A DNA stretch of 64,000 nucleotides, from positions 161,242 through 225,241 of the forward strand of contig NZ_CABPTO010000003.1 in NCBI RefSeq assembly GCF_902460355.1. Direction: 5' to 3'. Both the position numbers and the translations under genes were made by a program. Of this stretch, positions 38,757-47,561 are shown piece after piece (position 1 is the first letter of the stretch; the number at the start of each line of letters is the position of its first letter). This stretch comes from Streptococcus sp. Marseille-P6264 (lineage in GTDB: Bacteria; Bacillota; Bacilli; Lactobacillales; Streptococcaceae). The notes below the pieces were generated by a model. That model was not told the DNA's origin. It saw only the letters and a list, made by a program, of their open reading frames with translations, and did no database searches.

Positions 38757-38798
38757 CTCCTCTGATAGCTAGATTTTAGCTGACAGAGGAGATTTTTT
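38757..38798 (+). terminator. Terminator of the CiaR-driven transcript
   Basis: CTCCTCTG and CAGAGGAG pair, with an inner TAGCTA/TTAGCT pairing, followed by ATTTTTT. Confidence 0.88.
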
Positions 38799-38952
38799 AT
38801 GCTCGCTGAATCAAAACTTCATTCTTTCTGTCGTGTGGCAAAGTCCACAAAGCGAAATTTATCTAGTTTGTGCCGGCTCTCTGTATACTGAAACTGGCGG
38901 CCGTCGGAGAGATAGAAGATAGAGCATTTTTAGATATTATCAAATTAGGCAG

Positions 38953-39039
38953 GTGCTGATTTCGAATTACGAGGAGACAGCAGTAGCCGCGACTATGACT
39001 TTGAAACCCTATGAAACATTAGCTATTCTAGTAAAATAA
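38953..39039 (+). pseudogene. C-terminal remnant of a GH13 alpha-glucosidase
   Basis: Twenty-eight codons ending at TAA 39037 read VLISNYEETAVAATMTLKPY followed by ETLAILVK, the typical end of a glucan 1,6-alpha-glucosidase (DexB-like) or related GH13 enzyme. No upstream catalytic part or start is present; bases 38799-38952 hold no recognisable continuation. It is a scar of a lost gene. Confidence 0.65.
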
Positions 39040-39052
39040 TGATTAAAACCAG

Positions 39053-39085
39053 CTTAAGCTTCTTTTAAGTATGGTGCAGTATACT
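39053..39085 (+). promoter_or_regulatory. CiaR-dependent promoter of csRNA copy B
   Basis: CTTAAG (39053-39058), CTTCT, TTTAAG (39064-39069), 10 bases, TATACT (39080-39085). A full match to the CiaR arrangement. Confidence 0.88.
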
Positions 39086-39091
39086 AAAAGC

Positions 39092-39230
39092 ATCAAATGA
39101 AGACCTCTTAACTTTATTTGATAGAAGGAGTCCTTTAGTTTAACAGATGAGCAGCTGTTATAGCTATAGTTCCGCACCTTTTTTTCATAACAATCTCCGA
39201 AAAGGTCGCCCTCTAGGGCGGCTTTTTTTA
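39092..39230 (+). ncRNA. CiaR-dependent small RNA (csRNA), copy B
   Basis: About 138 nt, ending at the terminator GTCGCCC/GGGCGGC with seven Ts (39203-39229). Its 5' part ATCAAATGAAGACCTCTTAA followed by CTTTATTTGATAGAA is nearly the same as in copy A (15894-15996), and TTTTTCATAACAATCTCC before the terminator is shared as well. The middle segment is longer and different, with an internal inverted repeat (CAGATGAGCAGCTG region). It lies between the GH13 remnant and pflA. Confidence 0.87.
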
Positions 39231-39369
39231 TGGAGAAAGATGGAAACGGAGAGTAGTAGTTTTTAGAAAAACTGAAAAACTCTATCTGTTGTAACACAAT
39301 GAAAATGAAATTGAAAAACAGTTTGTTTTCTAAAAAATAGGCAGAATCTATCTATTTTTAGTCAAATCG

Positions 39370-39378
39370 TGGTATAAT
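39370..39378 (+). promoter_or_regulatory. Extended -10 promoter of pflA
   Basis: TGGTATAAT at 39370-39378. The cre-like site at 39387-39402 directly follows, over the expected transcription start. Confidence 0.75.
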
Positions 39379-39386
39379 ATAAATAA

Positions 39387-39402
39387 AATAAAACGTTTTC
39401 AA
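39387..39402 (+). promoter_or_regulatory. cre-like site (CcpA) at the pflA start of transcription
   Basis: AATAAAACGTTTTCAA matches 14 of 16 positions of the streptococcal cre consensus WTGAAARCGYTTTCWW. Placed just downstream of the -10, it would repress or block. Carbon control of pyruvate formate-lyase is common in streptococci. Confidence 0.5.
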
Positions 39403-39418
39403 GTGCAAGAGGGTTATT

Positions 39419-40216
39419 ATGGTTGAAGAAGCGATTGATTATGGAAAAGTAACGGGAATGGTGCACTCTACGGAGAGTTTTGGGGCAGTGGATGGACCAG
39501 GTATCCGCTTCATCGTCTTTTTACAAGGCTGTCATATGCGTTGTCAATATTGCCACAATCCAGATACTTGGGAGATGGAGACCAACAAATCTCAGCTGCG
39601 GACCGTGGATGATGTCCTACAAGAAGCTCTTCGTTACAAAGGTTTCTGGGGTAATAAAGGTGGCATTACAGTCAGCGGGGGAGAAGCACTTCTGCAAATC
39701 GACTTTTTGATTGCCTTCTTTACTAAGGCCAAAGAACTGGGGATTCATTGTACGCTGGATACTTGCGCTCTGCCTTTTAGAAACACACCTCGTTACCTAG
39801 AAAAGTTTAATAAACTGATGGCGGTGACGGATTTGGTTTTGCTGGATATCAAGGAAATTGATGAAGCACAGCATAGAATCGTGACCAGCCAGACGAATAA
39901 AAACATCTTGGCCTGTGCGAAATACCTATCAGATATTGGGAAGCCAGTGTGGATTCGACACGTTCTGGTGCCAGGTTTGACGGACCGTGATGAGGACTTG
40001 ATTGAGCTAGGTAAGTTTGTGAAAACACTCAAGAACGTTGATAAGTTTGAAATCCTTCCTTACCATACTATGGGAGAATTCAAGTGGCGGGAGTTGGGCA
40101 TTCCTTATTCACTGGAAGGGGTGAAGCCACCGACTGCTGATCGGGTCAAGAATGCCAAGGAACTGATGCATACAGAATCTTACACCGAATACATGAATCG
40201 GGTGCATAATAACTAA
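39419..40216 (+). CDS. pflA: Pyruvate formate-lyase-activating enzyme
   Basis: A 265-residue radical-SAM enzyme that makes the glycyl radical on pyruvate formate-lyase under anaerobic conditions. The cluster motif is GCHMRCQYCHNPDTW (CxxxCxxC, about residues 37-51), with the N-terminal STESFGAVDGPGIRFIVFLQ, GGITVSGGEALLQ and WIRHVLVPGLTD all typical of PflA. pfl itself is not in the window. The transcript is monocistronic, ended by or near the 175-bp repeat copy 2. Confidence 0.96.
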   Translation: MVEEAIDYGKVTGMVHSTESFGAVDGPGIRFIVFLQGCHMRCQYCHNPDTWEMETNKSQLRTVDDVLQEALRYKGFWGNKGGITVSGGEALLQIDFLIAFFTKAKELGIHCTLDTCALPFRNTPRYLEKFNKLMAVTDLVLLDIKEIDEAQHRIVTSQTNKNILACAKYLSDIGKPVWIRHVLVPGLTDRDEDLIELGKFVKTLKNVDKFEILPYHTMGEFKWRELGIPYSLEGVKPPTADRVKNAKELMHTESYTEYMNRVHNN

Positions 40217-40237
40217 GTGATGTAAGTAGGGTAAGAT

Positions 40238-40412
40238 GAGGCTGGGACAAAAGTCCTAGCCTCTCAATTGTCTTTGGATTGTCGAGCAAGACGCAGTGGT
40301 TGAGTGGGCTCTACTAGGCTGATTTCATCCGCTTATACAGTCCTACTCAACTGTGCGGAGGTAGGATGACGAAATCGAATTCTAACGAATTACCGATTTC
40401 TGTCCCACTCTC
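40238..40412. repeat. 175-bp structured intergenic repeat, copy 2
   Basis: The same unit as 15671-15845: the same length and boundaries, with about ten base differences by eye. It keeps the first hairpin unchanged (GAGGCTGGGAC...GTCCTAGCCTC), the central inverted repeat and the last hairpin. It starts 22 bases after the pflA stop. Confidence 0.85.
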
Positions 40413-40635
40413 ATTTTTCTCAAGAAAATACCTGCTAATTCTTTGAGATGGCCTAATTCTATAAGTTTTGATAGCATGATCAGCATCTATTTAAAGATGT
40501 TATAGGTGGCGGCTGTCTGATTTTAAAAGGATGGATATATTAGAAGCGCTTATAGCAAGCCTTCTTCTTTTTCCTGCTTAGCTTTCACCTCTCTTTTAAG
40601 GCTAGAAAAGTTAGGTCTAGCTTCCAAGAAGGCGT
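40413..40635. other. Intergenic stretch before the accessory Sec locus
   Basis: About 220 AT-rich bases between the repeat and the locus promoter. I see no supported gene, RNA or operator in it. Confidence 0.4.
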
Positions 40636-40664
40636 TTGAATAAAGGCGGAATTTATGGTATAAT
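40636..40664 (+). promoter_or_regulatory. Promoter of the first accessory Sec locus gene
   Basis: TTGAAT (40636-40641), 17 bases, TATAAT (40659-40664) with extended TG at 40656-40657. Its -10 covers an in-frame ATG at 40663, which cannot then be the start codon of the gene downstream. Confidence 0.85.
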
Positions 40665-40719
40665 GAGCCCTAATAGTGATCTTTTTAGAGAATATCATAA
40701 ACATAGTAGGAGTAGTATT

Positions 40720-41943
40720 TTGGGAAATAAAAAAGCCATTGTGGTTTCAGGAGATTATGGGTATATCAGACAGATTGAAACGACCATAAAATCTCTTTGC
40801 TGTCATCATAAAAATTTAGATATTTATGTTTTCAATCAGGACATTCCTCAAGAATGGTTTTACTATACGCGTCAGAAGGTAGAAGCAGCTGGTAGTCAGT
40901 TGAACGATGTGAAATTGTTTAATGATCAGATTGACGATCAGGTGAAATCGAAATGGGAAGCTGGAACTTATGCTCACATCAACTACATGGCTTACGGGCG
41001 CTATTTTATACCGAATTATGTTGAAGCAGATAGAGTCTTATATTTAGATTGTGATATTGTTGTGACACGAAATCTGGACCATCTTTTTGAGATGGATATG
41101 GAGGATTATTATGTAGCAACGATTCGCGCGACGTATGGAGTAGGCTTGGGCTTTAATTCTGGAGTGCTGCTCATCAATAATAAGCGTTGGCGTGAAGAAA
41201 ACATGGCTCAGCAATTGGTTGAGTTGACAGATAGGGAATTAGCCAATTTTACTGAAGGTGATCAGTCTATCTTGAATTTGATGTTTGAGGGCAAAAAACT
41301 TGATTTGGAAGATACTTACAATTTTCAAATCGGCTTTGACATGGGAGCTGCGCTAGATAAGCATGACTGGATTTTCGAAATCCCACTTTCCCCACTACCT
41401 GCTGTTTTGCATTATATTTCTGGTCAAAAACCATGGAACACTGTTTCCAACATGCGTCTGCGTGAAGTATGGTGGTTTTACAATTCTCTTGATTGGTCTA
41501 CAATTATTGAGACAGATGAATTTGATGTCGAGAAAGCTATTAAACAGAGGGATGAAGGCTTTGCTCTCCATTGTGTAACCCTGACAAACTCAGATAGACT
41601 AGAGGGAATTGAAGATTTGGCGAGTGCATTACCAAACTGTCTATTTCATATTGCTGCCTACACACAGATGTCTGATAAGTTACTCAAACTGATGGCTTAT
41701 GAAAATATTCGTTTGCACCCTGCAATTTTGCCATATCCTTTGAGAGATTTACTTGCAAGCAGCGACATTTATCTTGATATCAATCACGATCAGAAATTCG
41801 ATACTGTAATTAGAGAGTTTCAAGAGTCTGGTAAGCCTGTTTATTCCTTTGATAATGTACAAACAGAAGGGATTTCAGAGCAAGTATTCTCACATGAGAA
41901 CTATCAGGAAATGGTGGAAAAAATTCGATCAGATTTTAATTAA
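40720..41943 (+). CDS. GT8-type glycosyltransferase of the SRR locus
   Basis: A two-domain glycosyltransferase of about 407 residues. The N-terminal half is a GT8 domain: AIVVSGDYGYIRQIETTIKS, INYMAYGRYFIPNY and the metal-binding DxD in RVLYLDCDIVV, then GFNSGVLLINN. The C-terminal part (about 285-400) resembles the end of SRR-locus transferases such as GtfB (compare LTNSDRLEGIEDLASALPNC here with LTNSDQLEQIEQLLTQLPNV in GtfB). It likely extends the GlcNAc placed by GtfA/GtfB with glucose or galactose; the sugar is not readable. The start is TTG 40720, with AGGAG 7 bases upstream; earlier in-frame ATGs lie in the promoter. Confidence 0.87.
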   Translation: MGNKKAIVVSGDYGYIRQIETTIKSLCCHHKNLDIYVFNQDIPQEWFYYTRQKVEAAGSQLNDVKLFNDQIDDQVKSKWEAGTYAHINYMAYGRYFIPNYVEADRVLYLDCDIVVTRNLDHLFEMDMEDYYVATIRATYGVGLGFNSGVLLINNKRWREENMAQQLVELTDRELANFTEGDQSILNLMFEGKKLDLEDTYNFQIGFDMGAALDKHDWIFEIPLSPLPAVLHYISGQKPWNTVSNMRLREVWWFYNSLDWSTIIETDEFDVEKAIKQRDEGFALHCVTLTNSDRLEGIEDLASALPNCLFHIAAYTQMSDKLLKLMAYENIRLHPAILPYPLRDLLASSDIYLDINHDQKFDTVIREFQESGKPVYSFDNVQTEGISEQVFSHENYQEMVEKIRSDFN

Positions 41944-41979
41944 ATGACGAATTGTCCTACATTTTGTAATCGAAATAGA

Positions 41980-42031
41980 GAAAGCAAGTTGATTCCTTAT
42001 CTATAATTCTATGGAATGGGCTTGCTTTCTT
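41980..42031 (+). terminator. Hairpin between the GT8 gene and secY2
   Basis: GAAAGCAAG (41980-41988) pairs with CTTGCTTTC (42021-42029), with an inner GATTCC/GGAAT stem. The T-run is short, so it may only attenuate. Bases 42032-42110 hold no clear promoter. Confidence 0.55.
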
Positions 42032-42110
42032 AAGTCTTTGGCTTAAAAGACAAGTTTATGTATGAAAAGAGGACTCTGGGCAAGTCCAAAATACAAATAA
42101 AGGATAATAA

Positions 42111-43370
42111 ATGGAGCACTTTGGTCTTAAGATAAAGAAGCGTCAGAATATTTTTAGAAAGAGAATCCTCTTTACACTGTTCATCATTGCTATTTATATA
42201 TTAGGAAGACATATCTTGCTTCCGGGCTACAATGGCAGTATGGAAGCTTTTCGGATAAAGGAAGACAATCCCTTGGCCGCTTTGTATTTGCTGGCAGGAA
42301 TTGATGTTTCTCAGATTTCAGTATTTTCTCTAGGCTTAGGGCCTTGGATTACGACCATGATTGTATGGCAAGTCATGAACCTAAAGAAAAGCTGGAATAT
42401 ACAAGCTTGGTCTCTTAAAAAAACGGATTTCTTTCAAAAAATCCTAACCTTGTTCTTTGCGATTGTGCAGGGACTAGCCATTATGTACACCGCTTATAGA
42501 GGAAATGGTCGCTTTCTACTTCTCGTGGATGATTGGCTCTATAATCTAGCAGTTTTATTCACAGTTGTGACAGGTAGTTTTATCATTATTTGGTTGTCAA
42601 GTCTTAATACTCGTAAGGGAGTGGGAGGGTCAACCATTATTATCATTTCAGGTATTTTACTCCAGTTTGCTGACCAATTAATAGTCCTGCTTGGGAAATC
42701 CTTGTCTTCTGTCCGAGGAGGAATGATTTTAGTTGTGGCTTTATTGGCCTATCTTCTCTTGACTTTTGTTGCTGTCGTATGTGAGAAAGCCGAGATACGT
42801 CTGCCTCTCAATCGGATCATGTTAAGCAGTCGCTACTATGATAAATCTTATTTGCCAATTAAGTTCATTCCTTCTGGTGGAATGCCCATTATGTATGCAA
42901 CAAGTGTCTTGATGTTGTTCCAATTATTACTAGACTGGACAGGGAAAGGATTTTCAGTAAAATTTGGGAATTTGTTTGACTTTACAAAGCCCTTGGGTCT
43001 CTTTGTTTATCTAGTTGCGATTTACTTGTTGGGTATTTTGTTTGCCTATATCAATTTGGAACCAGAAGAGACAGCGAAACGCTTGCAGCGTCAGGGAGAA
43101 TATTTTGACTATATTCAGCCTGGGAAAGAAACCTTAAAAGTGTTAAAACACTATATTTCTTTGCAATCAAATATAGGAGCTATCTATCTCATCTTGTATG
43201 TCGGCCTGCCCTATTTTATTAATTTCTTCTTGCCTTTGCCAAGTTTCTTTTTGACCTTGCCAAGCACACTAGTCATTTTGATCAGCATGCTCTTGCCCTT
43301 GCGTGAAGAAATACGAATCTTAAGAATCGGGACTTATTATCATAAAGAACTAGAAGTAAAAGGAGAATAG
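42111..43370 (+). CDS. secY2: Accessory Sec translocase channel SecY2
   Basis: A 419-residue polytopic membrane protein homologous to SecY but divergent. About ten hydrophobic segments are visible, beginning KRILFTLFIIAIYILGRHIL, with SecY-like ISVFSLGLGPWITTMIVWQV and the loop FIPSGGMPIMYATSVLMLFQ. It forms the membrane channel dedicated to glycosylated SRR adhesins, used with SecA2. The start has AAAGGATAA upstream. The C-terminal segment EEIRILRIGTYYHKELE is typical of SecY2. Confidence 0.94.
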   Translation: MEHFGLKIKKRQNIFRKRILFTLFIIAIYILGRHILLPGYNGSMEAFRIKEDNPLAALYLLAGIDVSQISVFSLGLGPWITTMIVWQVMNLKKSWNIQAWSLKKTDFFQKILTLFFAIVQGLAIMYTAYRGNGRFLLLVDDWLYNLAVLFTVVTGSFIIIWLSSLNTRKGVGGSTIIIISGILLQFADQLIVLLGKSLSSVRGGMILVVALLAYLLLTFVAVVCEKAEIRLPLNRIMLSSRYYDKSYLPIKFIPSGGMPIMYATSVLMLFQLLLDWTGKGFSVKFGNLFDFTKPLGLFVYLVAIYLLGILFAYINLEPEETAKRLQRQGEYFDYIQPGKETLKVLKHYISLQSNIGAIYLILYVGLPYFINFFLPLPSFFLTLPSTLVILISMLLPLREEIRILRIGTYYHKELEVKGE

Positions 43371-43376
43371 AGGGAT

Positions 43377-44984
43377 ATGTTTTACTTTGTACCGTCTTGG
43401 TATAAACAAGATCGAAAATGGTATTCTACTGCCCTACCTTTCTATCTGCAACCGAAAAATATGATGTTTGATGATGCCGTAAATTTACTGCGGATGTTTC
43501 AACAATCAGGCGAGTCCAACTCTATCCTGATTTTGAATTATTCACCTCATATTCGGACCTTCTTTTATCAACAGAGAATCTCGTCAGAAGACATGTGGAA
43601 TCTATTTGATAGCATACAAGGTCTAATAGATGTGCCTGCACGAAAAATTCGTTTGGATGATTTGAAATGGCCGCAGGGAGCAGAAATCTTTTATACTCCT
43701 TTTATTGTCGATGTTCACGTTGATCACCTACCTCATGCTCAGATTAATTTTTCACAAATAGGTAATATTTTTGATATTACCTATTTTGAAAATAATCAGA
43801 TAGATTATCAGCTTGTTTTTGATGACCGTGGCTTTGTCTCCAGTATTATCTATTTTGAGCACAATCAGCCTTATTATCAGGACTATCTGAATGCACAAGG
43901 GATATGGCAATTCAGAGAATTTTTGACAGCCGATAACCAGCAGGTCATTATCAATCCTGAGGCACAGGGCACATTTGCCAAGGATGTCTATCAGAATATT
44001 GAGGAGCTTGTTAAAGAAAAGCTGGAGCAGCATTTGGCTTCTGTTTTAACCAAGGATGATTCGATTATTGTTTCAGCAGATGTGCAGCATAATCATTTTT
44101 TCCAACGGATTAAGAAGGATCATCTTGTTGTTCTGTCCTTCTTTGGCAATCGTTATCCGATTACGAATACAGAACAATTATTCTCTGATTTAAAAGATAC
44201 ACCATTTTTTGTGGTAGATAGCTTAGATAAAATCGAGAAGATTGCAGGACAAGTAGAGGAAGTAGAAGAAGAGCAACTTCCTGCTTATTATGAGATTCCC
44301 CCCTATGACACTCAGTTGAATCTTGGGCATAGTCAGCGGAAAAAAGAGTTGATTGTCTATGTCAATTTCGATACTTTACCAGAGCACCATCTCCAATATG
44401 TCTTTACTTCCCTATTTGATATGATGTTACAACATGAGTGGATTGACTTACTGGTTGGGACACAGAGTCAGGACTTTGGTCGAGAAGCCTATATAAAACA
44501 AGTGCTAGAAAGCTATCTATCACTTAAGCCAGAATATGAACAAGACTTGATTTTTGTTGATAAAGAGAAAAGAGCGAGAGGTGAGAACCGAGTTCTTGAT
44601 GATGAAGAGGAGATTGTTCGCGAACGGATTGATACTGTAGTGATTCAGAGTGATACTGATTTGGCCAAAGCCTTGCAGTATGCTCGTATCATCTTAGACT
44701 TGGGAAGTCCGGCCGATATCCGAACTCAAATTGCGGGTATCAGTGGAGGGATTCCTCAGGTGAATTTGTATAATTCTTCCTATGTGAAGCATGGCGAAAA
44801 TGGTTGGATCATGGATGATATTTCCAGCCTGAAAGACGCCCTCTTGTACTATCTGACTGATTTGGAGCATTGGAATCAGTCTTTGGTGCATTCGGTTAAG
44901 AGGATTGAGCTGTATACAAGGGGAGAAATTGTCGAAATGTGGAAAAATACGATAAAGGAATTAAAGCTAAATGAACAGAATTAG
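43377..44984 (+). CDS. asp1: Accessory Sec system protein Asp1
   Basis: A 535-residue cytoplasmic protein of the Asp1 family. It has a glycosyltransferase-like fold without activity in known members and forms a complex with Asp2 and Asp3 that delivers the SRR adhesin to SecA2/SecY2. Seen: MFYFVPSWYKQDRKWYSTAL at the start, the long beta-rich middle, and the C-terminal Rossmann-like ILDLGSPADIRTQIAGISGG with YVKHGENGWIMDD. It begins 6 bases after secY2 and overlaps asp2 by 14. Confidence 0.94.
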   Translation: MFYFVPSWYKQDRKWYSTALPFYLQPKNMMFDDAVNLLRMFQQSGESNSILILNYSPHIRTFFYQQRISSEDMWNLFDSIQGLIDVPARKIRLDDLKWPQGAEIFYTPFIVDVHVDHLPHAQINFSQIGNIFDITYFENNQIDYQLVFDDRGFVSSIIYFEHNQPYYQDYLNAQGIWQFREFLTADNQQVIINPEAQGTFAKDVYQNIEELVKEKLEQHLASVLTKDDSIIVSADVQHNHFFQRIKKDHLVVLSFFGNRYPITNTEQLFSDLKDTPFFVVDSLDKIEKIAGQVEEVEEEQLPAYYEIPPYDTQLNLGHSQRKKELIVYVNFDTLPEHHLQYVFTSLFDMMLQHEWIDLLVGTQSQDFGREAYIKQVLESYLSLKPEYEQDLIFVDKEKRARGENRVLDDEEEIVRERIDTVVIQSDTDLAKALQYARIILDLGSPADIRTQIAGISGGIPQVNLYNSSYVKHGENGWIMDDISSLKDALLYYLTDLEHWNQSLVHSVKRIELYTRGEIVEMWKNTIKELKLNEQN

Positions 44985-46530
44985 TGTCCTACAGATTGCC
45001 AATGAGAATTGGCAGCACCAATATGAGATTCCTAGTAATATCGCATGGACATTTGTTAAACCAGAAGATATCATGTCTCTCTTGCCCGAAGATATTGGTA
45101 TTTTAAAAAAGGATGGGAAGAAACCGAAGGCTGCTAAGCCCTATGATGTTGTATTGGTCGATACTGTTGAGCATTTTGAGTACATCACAGTATTAGACAG
45201 CTTAATTCAGGTTTATCGCTTGTTTTATCATGAGCGCTGTCAAATCACTACAAAAACTTTGGAAAGATTCCTTTTACGCAAAAGGGCCGTTCAGTCTACT
45301 TTTGAAGATCCAGCTCAGATGCTGTATCTATTTTCACGGGGCTTTTCTTCTAAGCAAAGTGGTACCAAGCTCAGTGTTAATCATCTAGCCGTCAATCCCT
45401 CCTTCTCAGGTCAGATTAACTATGAAGGAACTAACTATCTCCGTCTGTGTGGTCAATATGGTGAGGATTACCAAACTGTAGCAACCTATCAGTACAATAT
45501 CTTTCTGAGTGCAGACGCCCCTTTGGATTTATGGCCAGAGTTCAGAAATTCTGAAGATTGCGTAATTCGTTATGTCATCAAGGGTTATCCAGTTGGCAAT
45601 TCTCCCATGCAAGAATGGATTTATGATGAAGAATCTTTTGATAAGCCTCTCGTTTTGGATACCAGCGATTCTTATTACCTAAGCGTCAGTGTTCAAGTAA
45701 AAGGTCAAGGAATTGTGAAAATTGGACCATTCCACCATCGCCAGTCTCATTTGGGTTATGGAGACTTGTTGATCGGTGGAAATCGTGTCGTGGATAAAAA
45801 TCGGGAGGAATTGATTTACTACTTCCATCCTGGTGATTTGAAGCCACCTCTCAATATTTATTTTTCTGGTTATCGTCCAGCTGAAGGGTTTGAGGGATAC
45901 TGGATGATGAACAATTTGGGAGCGCCTTTCTTGTTGATTGGAGATCCACGTTCTGAGGGTGGTGCTTTCTATCTCGGCTCAGAAGAGCTAGAGCAAAAGC
46001 TTGTTCAGGTTATTCATCACTGTTTAGATGAATTAGGCTTTACAAGGGATCAGTTGACCTTATCCGGACTATCAATGGGGACCTTTGGAGCCCTGTATTA
46101 TGCCTCCAAGTTAGAGCCTCATGCAGTGATTGTCGGTAAGCCCTTAGTAAATTTAGGCGATATTGCAGAGAATGAATCCACGATTCGTCCTGGAGGTTTT
46201 CCTACTTCTTTAGATTTGGTGCTTCGTACAACAGGAGAATTATCAGAGGAAGGAATAGCTCAACTTAATGAGCACTTCTGGACATCGTTCAAAGAAGCTA
46301 ATTTTTCAAGGACGAAATTTATTGTGTCTTATATGTATCATGATGACTACGATGGTACGGCCTACCCTGATATGCTAGAAGAGCTAGGGAAGCGAGCTTA
46401 TCGCGTTAATGTCATTAGTAAAGGATTGACTGGCCGACATAATGATGATACGCAAGGAATTGTCGAATGGTTCTTTAATCAATATAAAACTTTATTAGTG
46501 AATAGTTTTGAAAGGAAGTTTGATTCGTGA
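44971..46530 (+). CDS. asp2: Accessory Sec system protein Asp2 (glycan-modifying hydrolase fold)
   Basis: A 519-residue protein with an N-terminal region followed by an alpha/beta-hydrolase domain (about 290-510). The nucleophile Ser368 lies in LSGLSMGTFGALYYA, the acidic residue is in MYHDDYDG (about 457-461), and His490 is in GRHNDD. In S. gordonii Asp2 O-acetylates GlcNAc on the adhesin with such a triad and also serves export, so this copy is probably active. It overlaps asp1 by 14 bases and asp3 by 4. Confidence 0.94.
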   Translation: MNRISVLQIANENWQHQYEIPSNIAWTFVKPEDIMSLLPEDIGILKKDGKKPKAAKPYDVVLVDTVEHFEYITVLDSLIQVYRLFYHERCQITTKTLERFLLRKRAVQSTFEDPAQMLYLFSRGFSSKQSGTKLSVNHLAVNPSFSGQINYEGTNYLRLCGQYGEDYQTVATYQYNIFLSADAPLDLWPEFRNSEDCVIRYVIKGYPVGNSPMQEWIYDEESFDKPLVLDTSDSYYLSVSVQVKGQGIVKIGPFHHRQSHLGYGDLLIGGNRVVDKNREELIYYFHPGDLKPPLNIYFSGYRPAEGFEGYWMMNNLGAPFLLIGDPRSEGGAFYLGSEELEQKLVQVIHHCLDELGFTRDQLTLSGLSMGTFGALYYASKLEPHAVIVGKPLVNLGDIAENESTIRPGGFPTSLDLVLRTTGELSEEGIAQLNEHFWTSFKEANFSRTKFIVSYMYHDDYDGTAYPDMLEELGKRAYRVNVISKGLTGRHNDDTQGIVEWFFNQYKTLLVNSFERKFDS

Positions 46531-47561
46531 GATACAAGGAAGAAATCTATTTTGCTTATTGGGATATGCAAAGTGTATCACAGTATCTATATGGATCGTC
46601 TGTGAAGCTGCTAGCAGATGGGCATGTTTTATATGAGAATCAATTCATGCCGTCTGGTACAGTCATTCATGAATGGCATTCGCAAGCAAACTATCAGGCT
46701 TTACGAAATACGAGCCAGCTTCCTGAATTGAAGCGAGGAGAAAAATATATCTTTGGGAGCCATCTGGAGACTCTTCCTGAAAATTCGACCTACTTGAAGA
46801 TTGAGTTTTTGAATGCGCGTGATGAGGAGATTTTTAATCAAATTATTAAGCAGGGTGAGACGATGAGCGTTCGTGTTCCTAATAATACCCATCATTATAA
46901 AGTTCAATTAGTGAGTTCAGGTTGCCATCGTTTCTTGTTTGAAAGCATCTATATTGCTGAAGAAGGTGTGGCAGATTATACTGTCGATCGCTATTGGATT
47001 TCGAAATTGTTGCATAAGGACGTCAATCAAGAGACGATTTACGTTTGCTTTACGGAGCCTGATTTCAATCGGACGGGCTACATTCCAGAAATTGTTCGGG
47101 AACATTTTCCAAATTTGTTGGTAGTCAATTCTTCCTATAAAGACGCTCTTTTGTATATGGGAAAAGAGTTTTTCGAAATCTTGCTTGGAACAATTGAAAA
47201 GCTATCTCGAGAATATTCTTTTGAAAAGGTCGCTTTTGCTGGCTATGGGCCGATTTCAAATATCGCAGCCTTGCTTTACTCGCAGCAATTTGAAAATGCC
47301 TATGCTTTAGTAACTGATGATTTTATGTCAGAATTGGATTATCAGCATATTCTGGATCGCTATCGAAATAGGGTGAATTATCCTATGTTCAGAGATTTGC
47401 TGCTTGAACGCTTCAATCCAGCTAGAGTAAAAGAATATGCCCATCTGAAAAATAGGCCACGGGTACTAACCAAAATTGATTATTTGTTGGATCAGTCCTT
47501 TTTGCTTCAAAAAATAGACTTGGAGAAAACGGAAGAGTGGATGAGAAAGAATGAAGCCTAA
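46527..47561 (+). CDS. asp3: Accessory Sec system protein Asp3
   Basis: A 344-residue protein. The N-terminal ~150 residues match the Asp3 family: EIYFAYWDMQSVSQYLYGSS, ENQFMPSGTVIHEWHSQANY and RGEKYIFG. The C-terminal ~190 residues look like a decayed alpha/beta domain similar to the end of Asp2 (FAGYGPISNIAALLYS where Asp2 has GLSMGTFGALYYA, with no Ser nucleophile). Asp3 joins Asp1 and Asp2 in the targeting complex. It overlaps secA2 by 11 bases. Confidence 0.9.
   Translation: MRYKEEIYFAYWDMQSVSQYLYGSSVKLLADGHVLYENQFMPSGTVIHEWHSQANYQALRNTSQLPELKRGEKYIFGSHLETLPENSTYLKIEFLNARDEEIFNQIIKQGETMSVRVPNNTHHYKVQLVSSGCHRFLFESIYIAEEGVADYTVDRYWISKLLHKDVNQETIYVCFTEPDFNRTGYIPEIVREHFPNLLVVNSSYKDALLYMGKEFFEILLGTIEKLSREYSFEKVAFAGYGPISNIAALLYSQQFENAYALVTDDFMSELDYQHILDRYRNRVNYPMFRDLLLERFNPARVKEYAHLKNRPRVLTKIDYLLDQSFLLQKIDLEKTEEWMRKNEA

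Larger units (their letters stand above)
38544..38798 (+). ncRNA. Candidate CiaR-dependent transcript, possibly dual-function
   Basis: Bounded by the CiaR-type promoter and a strong terminator (CTCCTCTG at 38757-38764 with CAGAGGAG at 38784-38791, then six Ts). At about 255 nt it is longer than typical csRNAs and carries the 22-codon ORF. Its tail has an anti-SD-like CTCCT in a context resembling that of csRNA copy A. Confidence 0.55.

Noticed and set aside
40636..40719. ATG or upstream starts for the GT8-type gene at 40636 or 40663
   Set aside because: These overlap the -35 and -10 boxes. The TTG at 40720 has AGGAG at the right distance and matches relatives that begin with a short stretch before AIVVSGDY.
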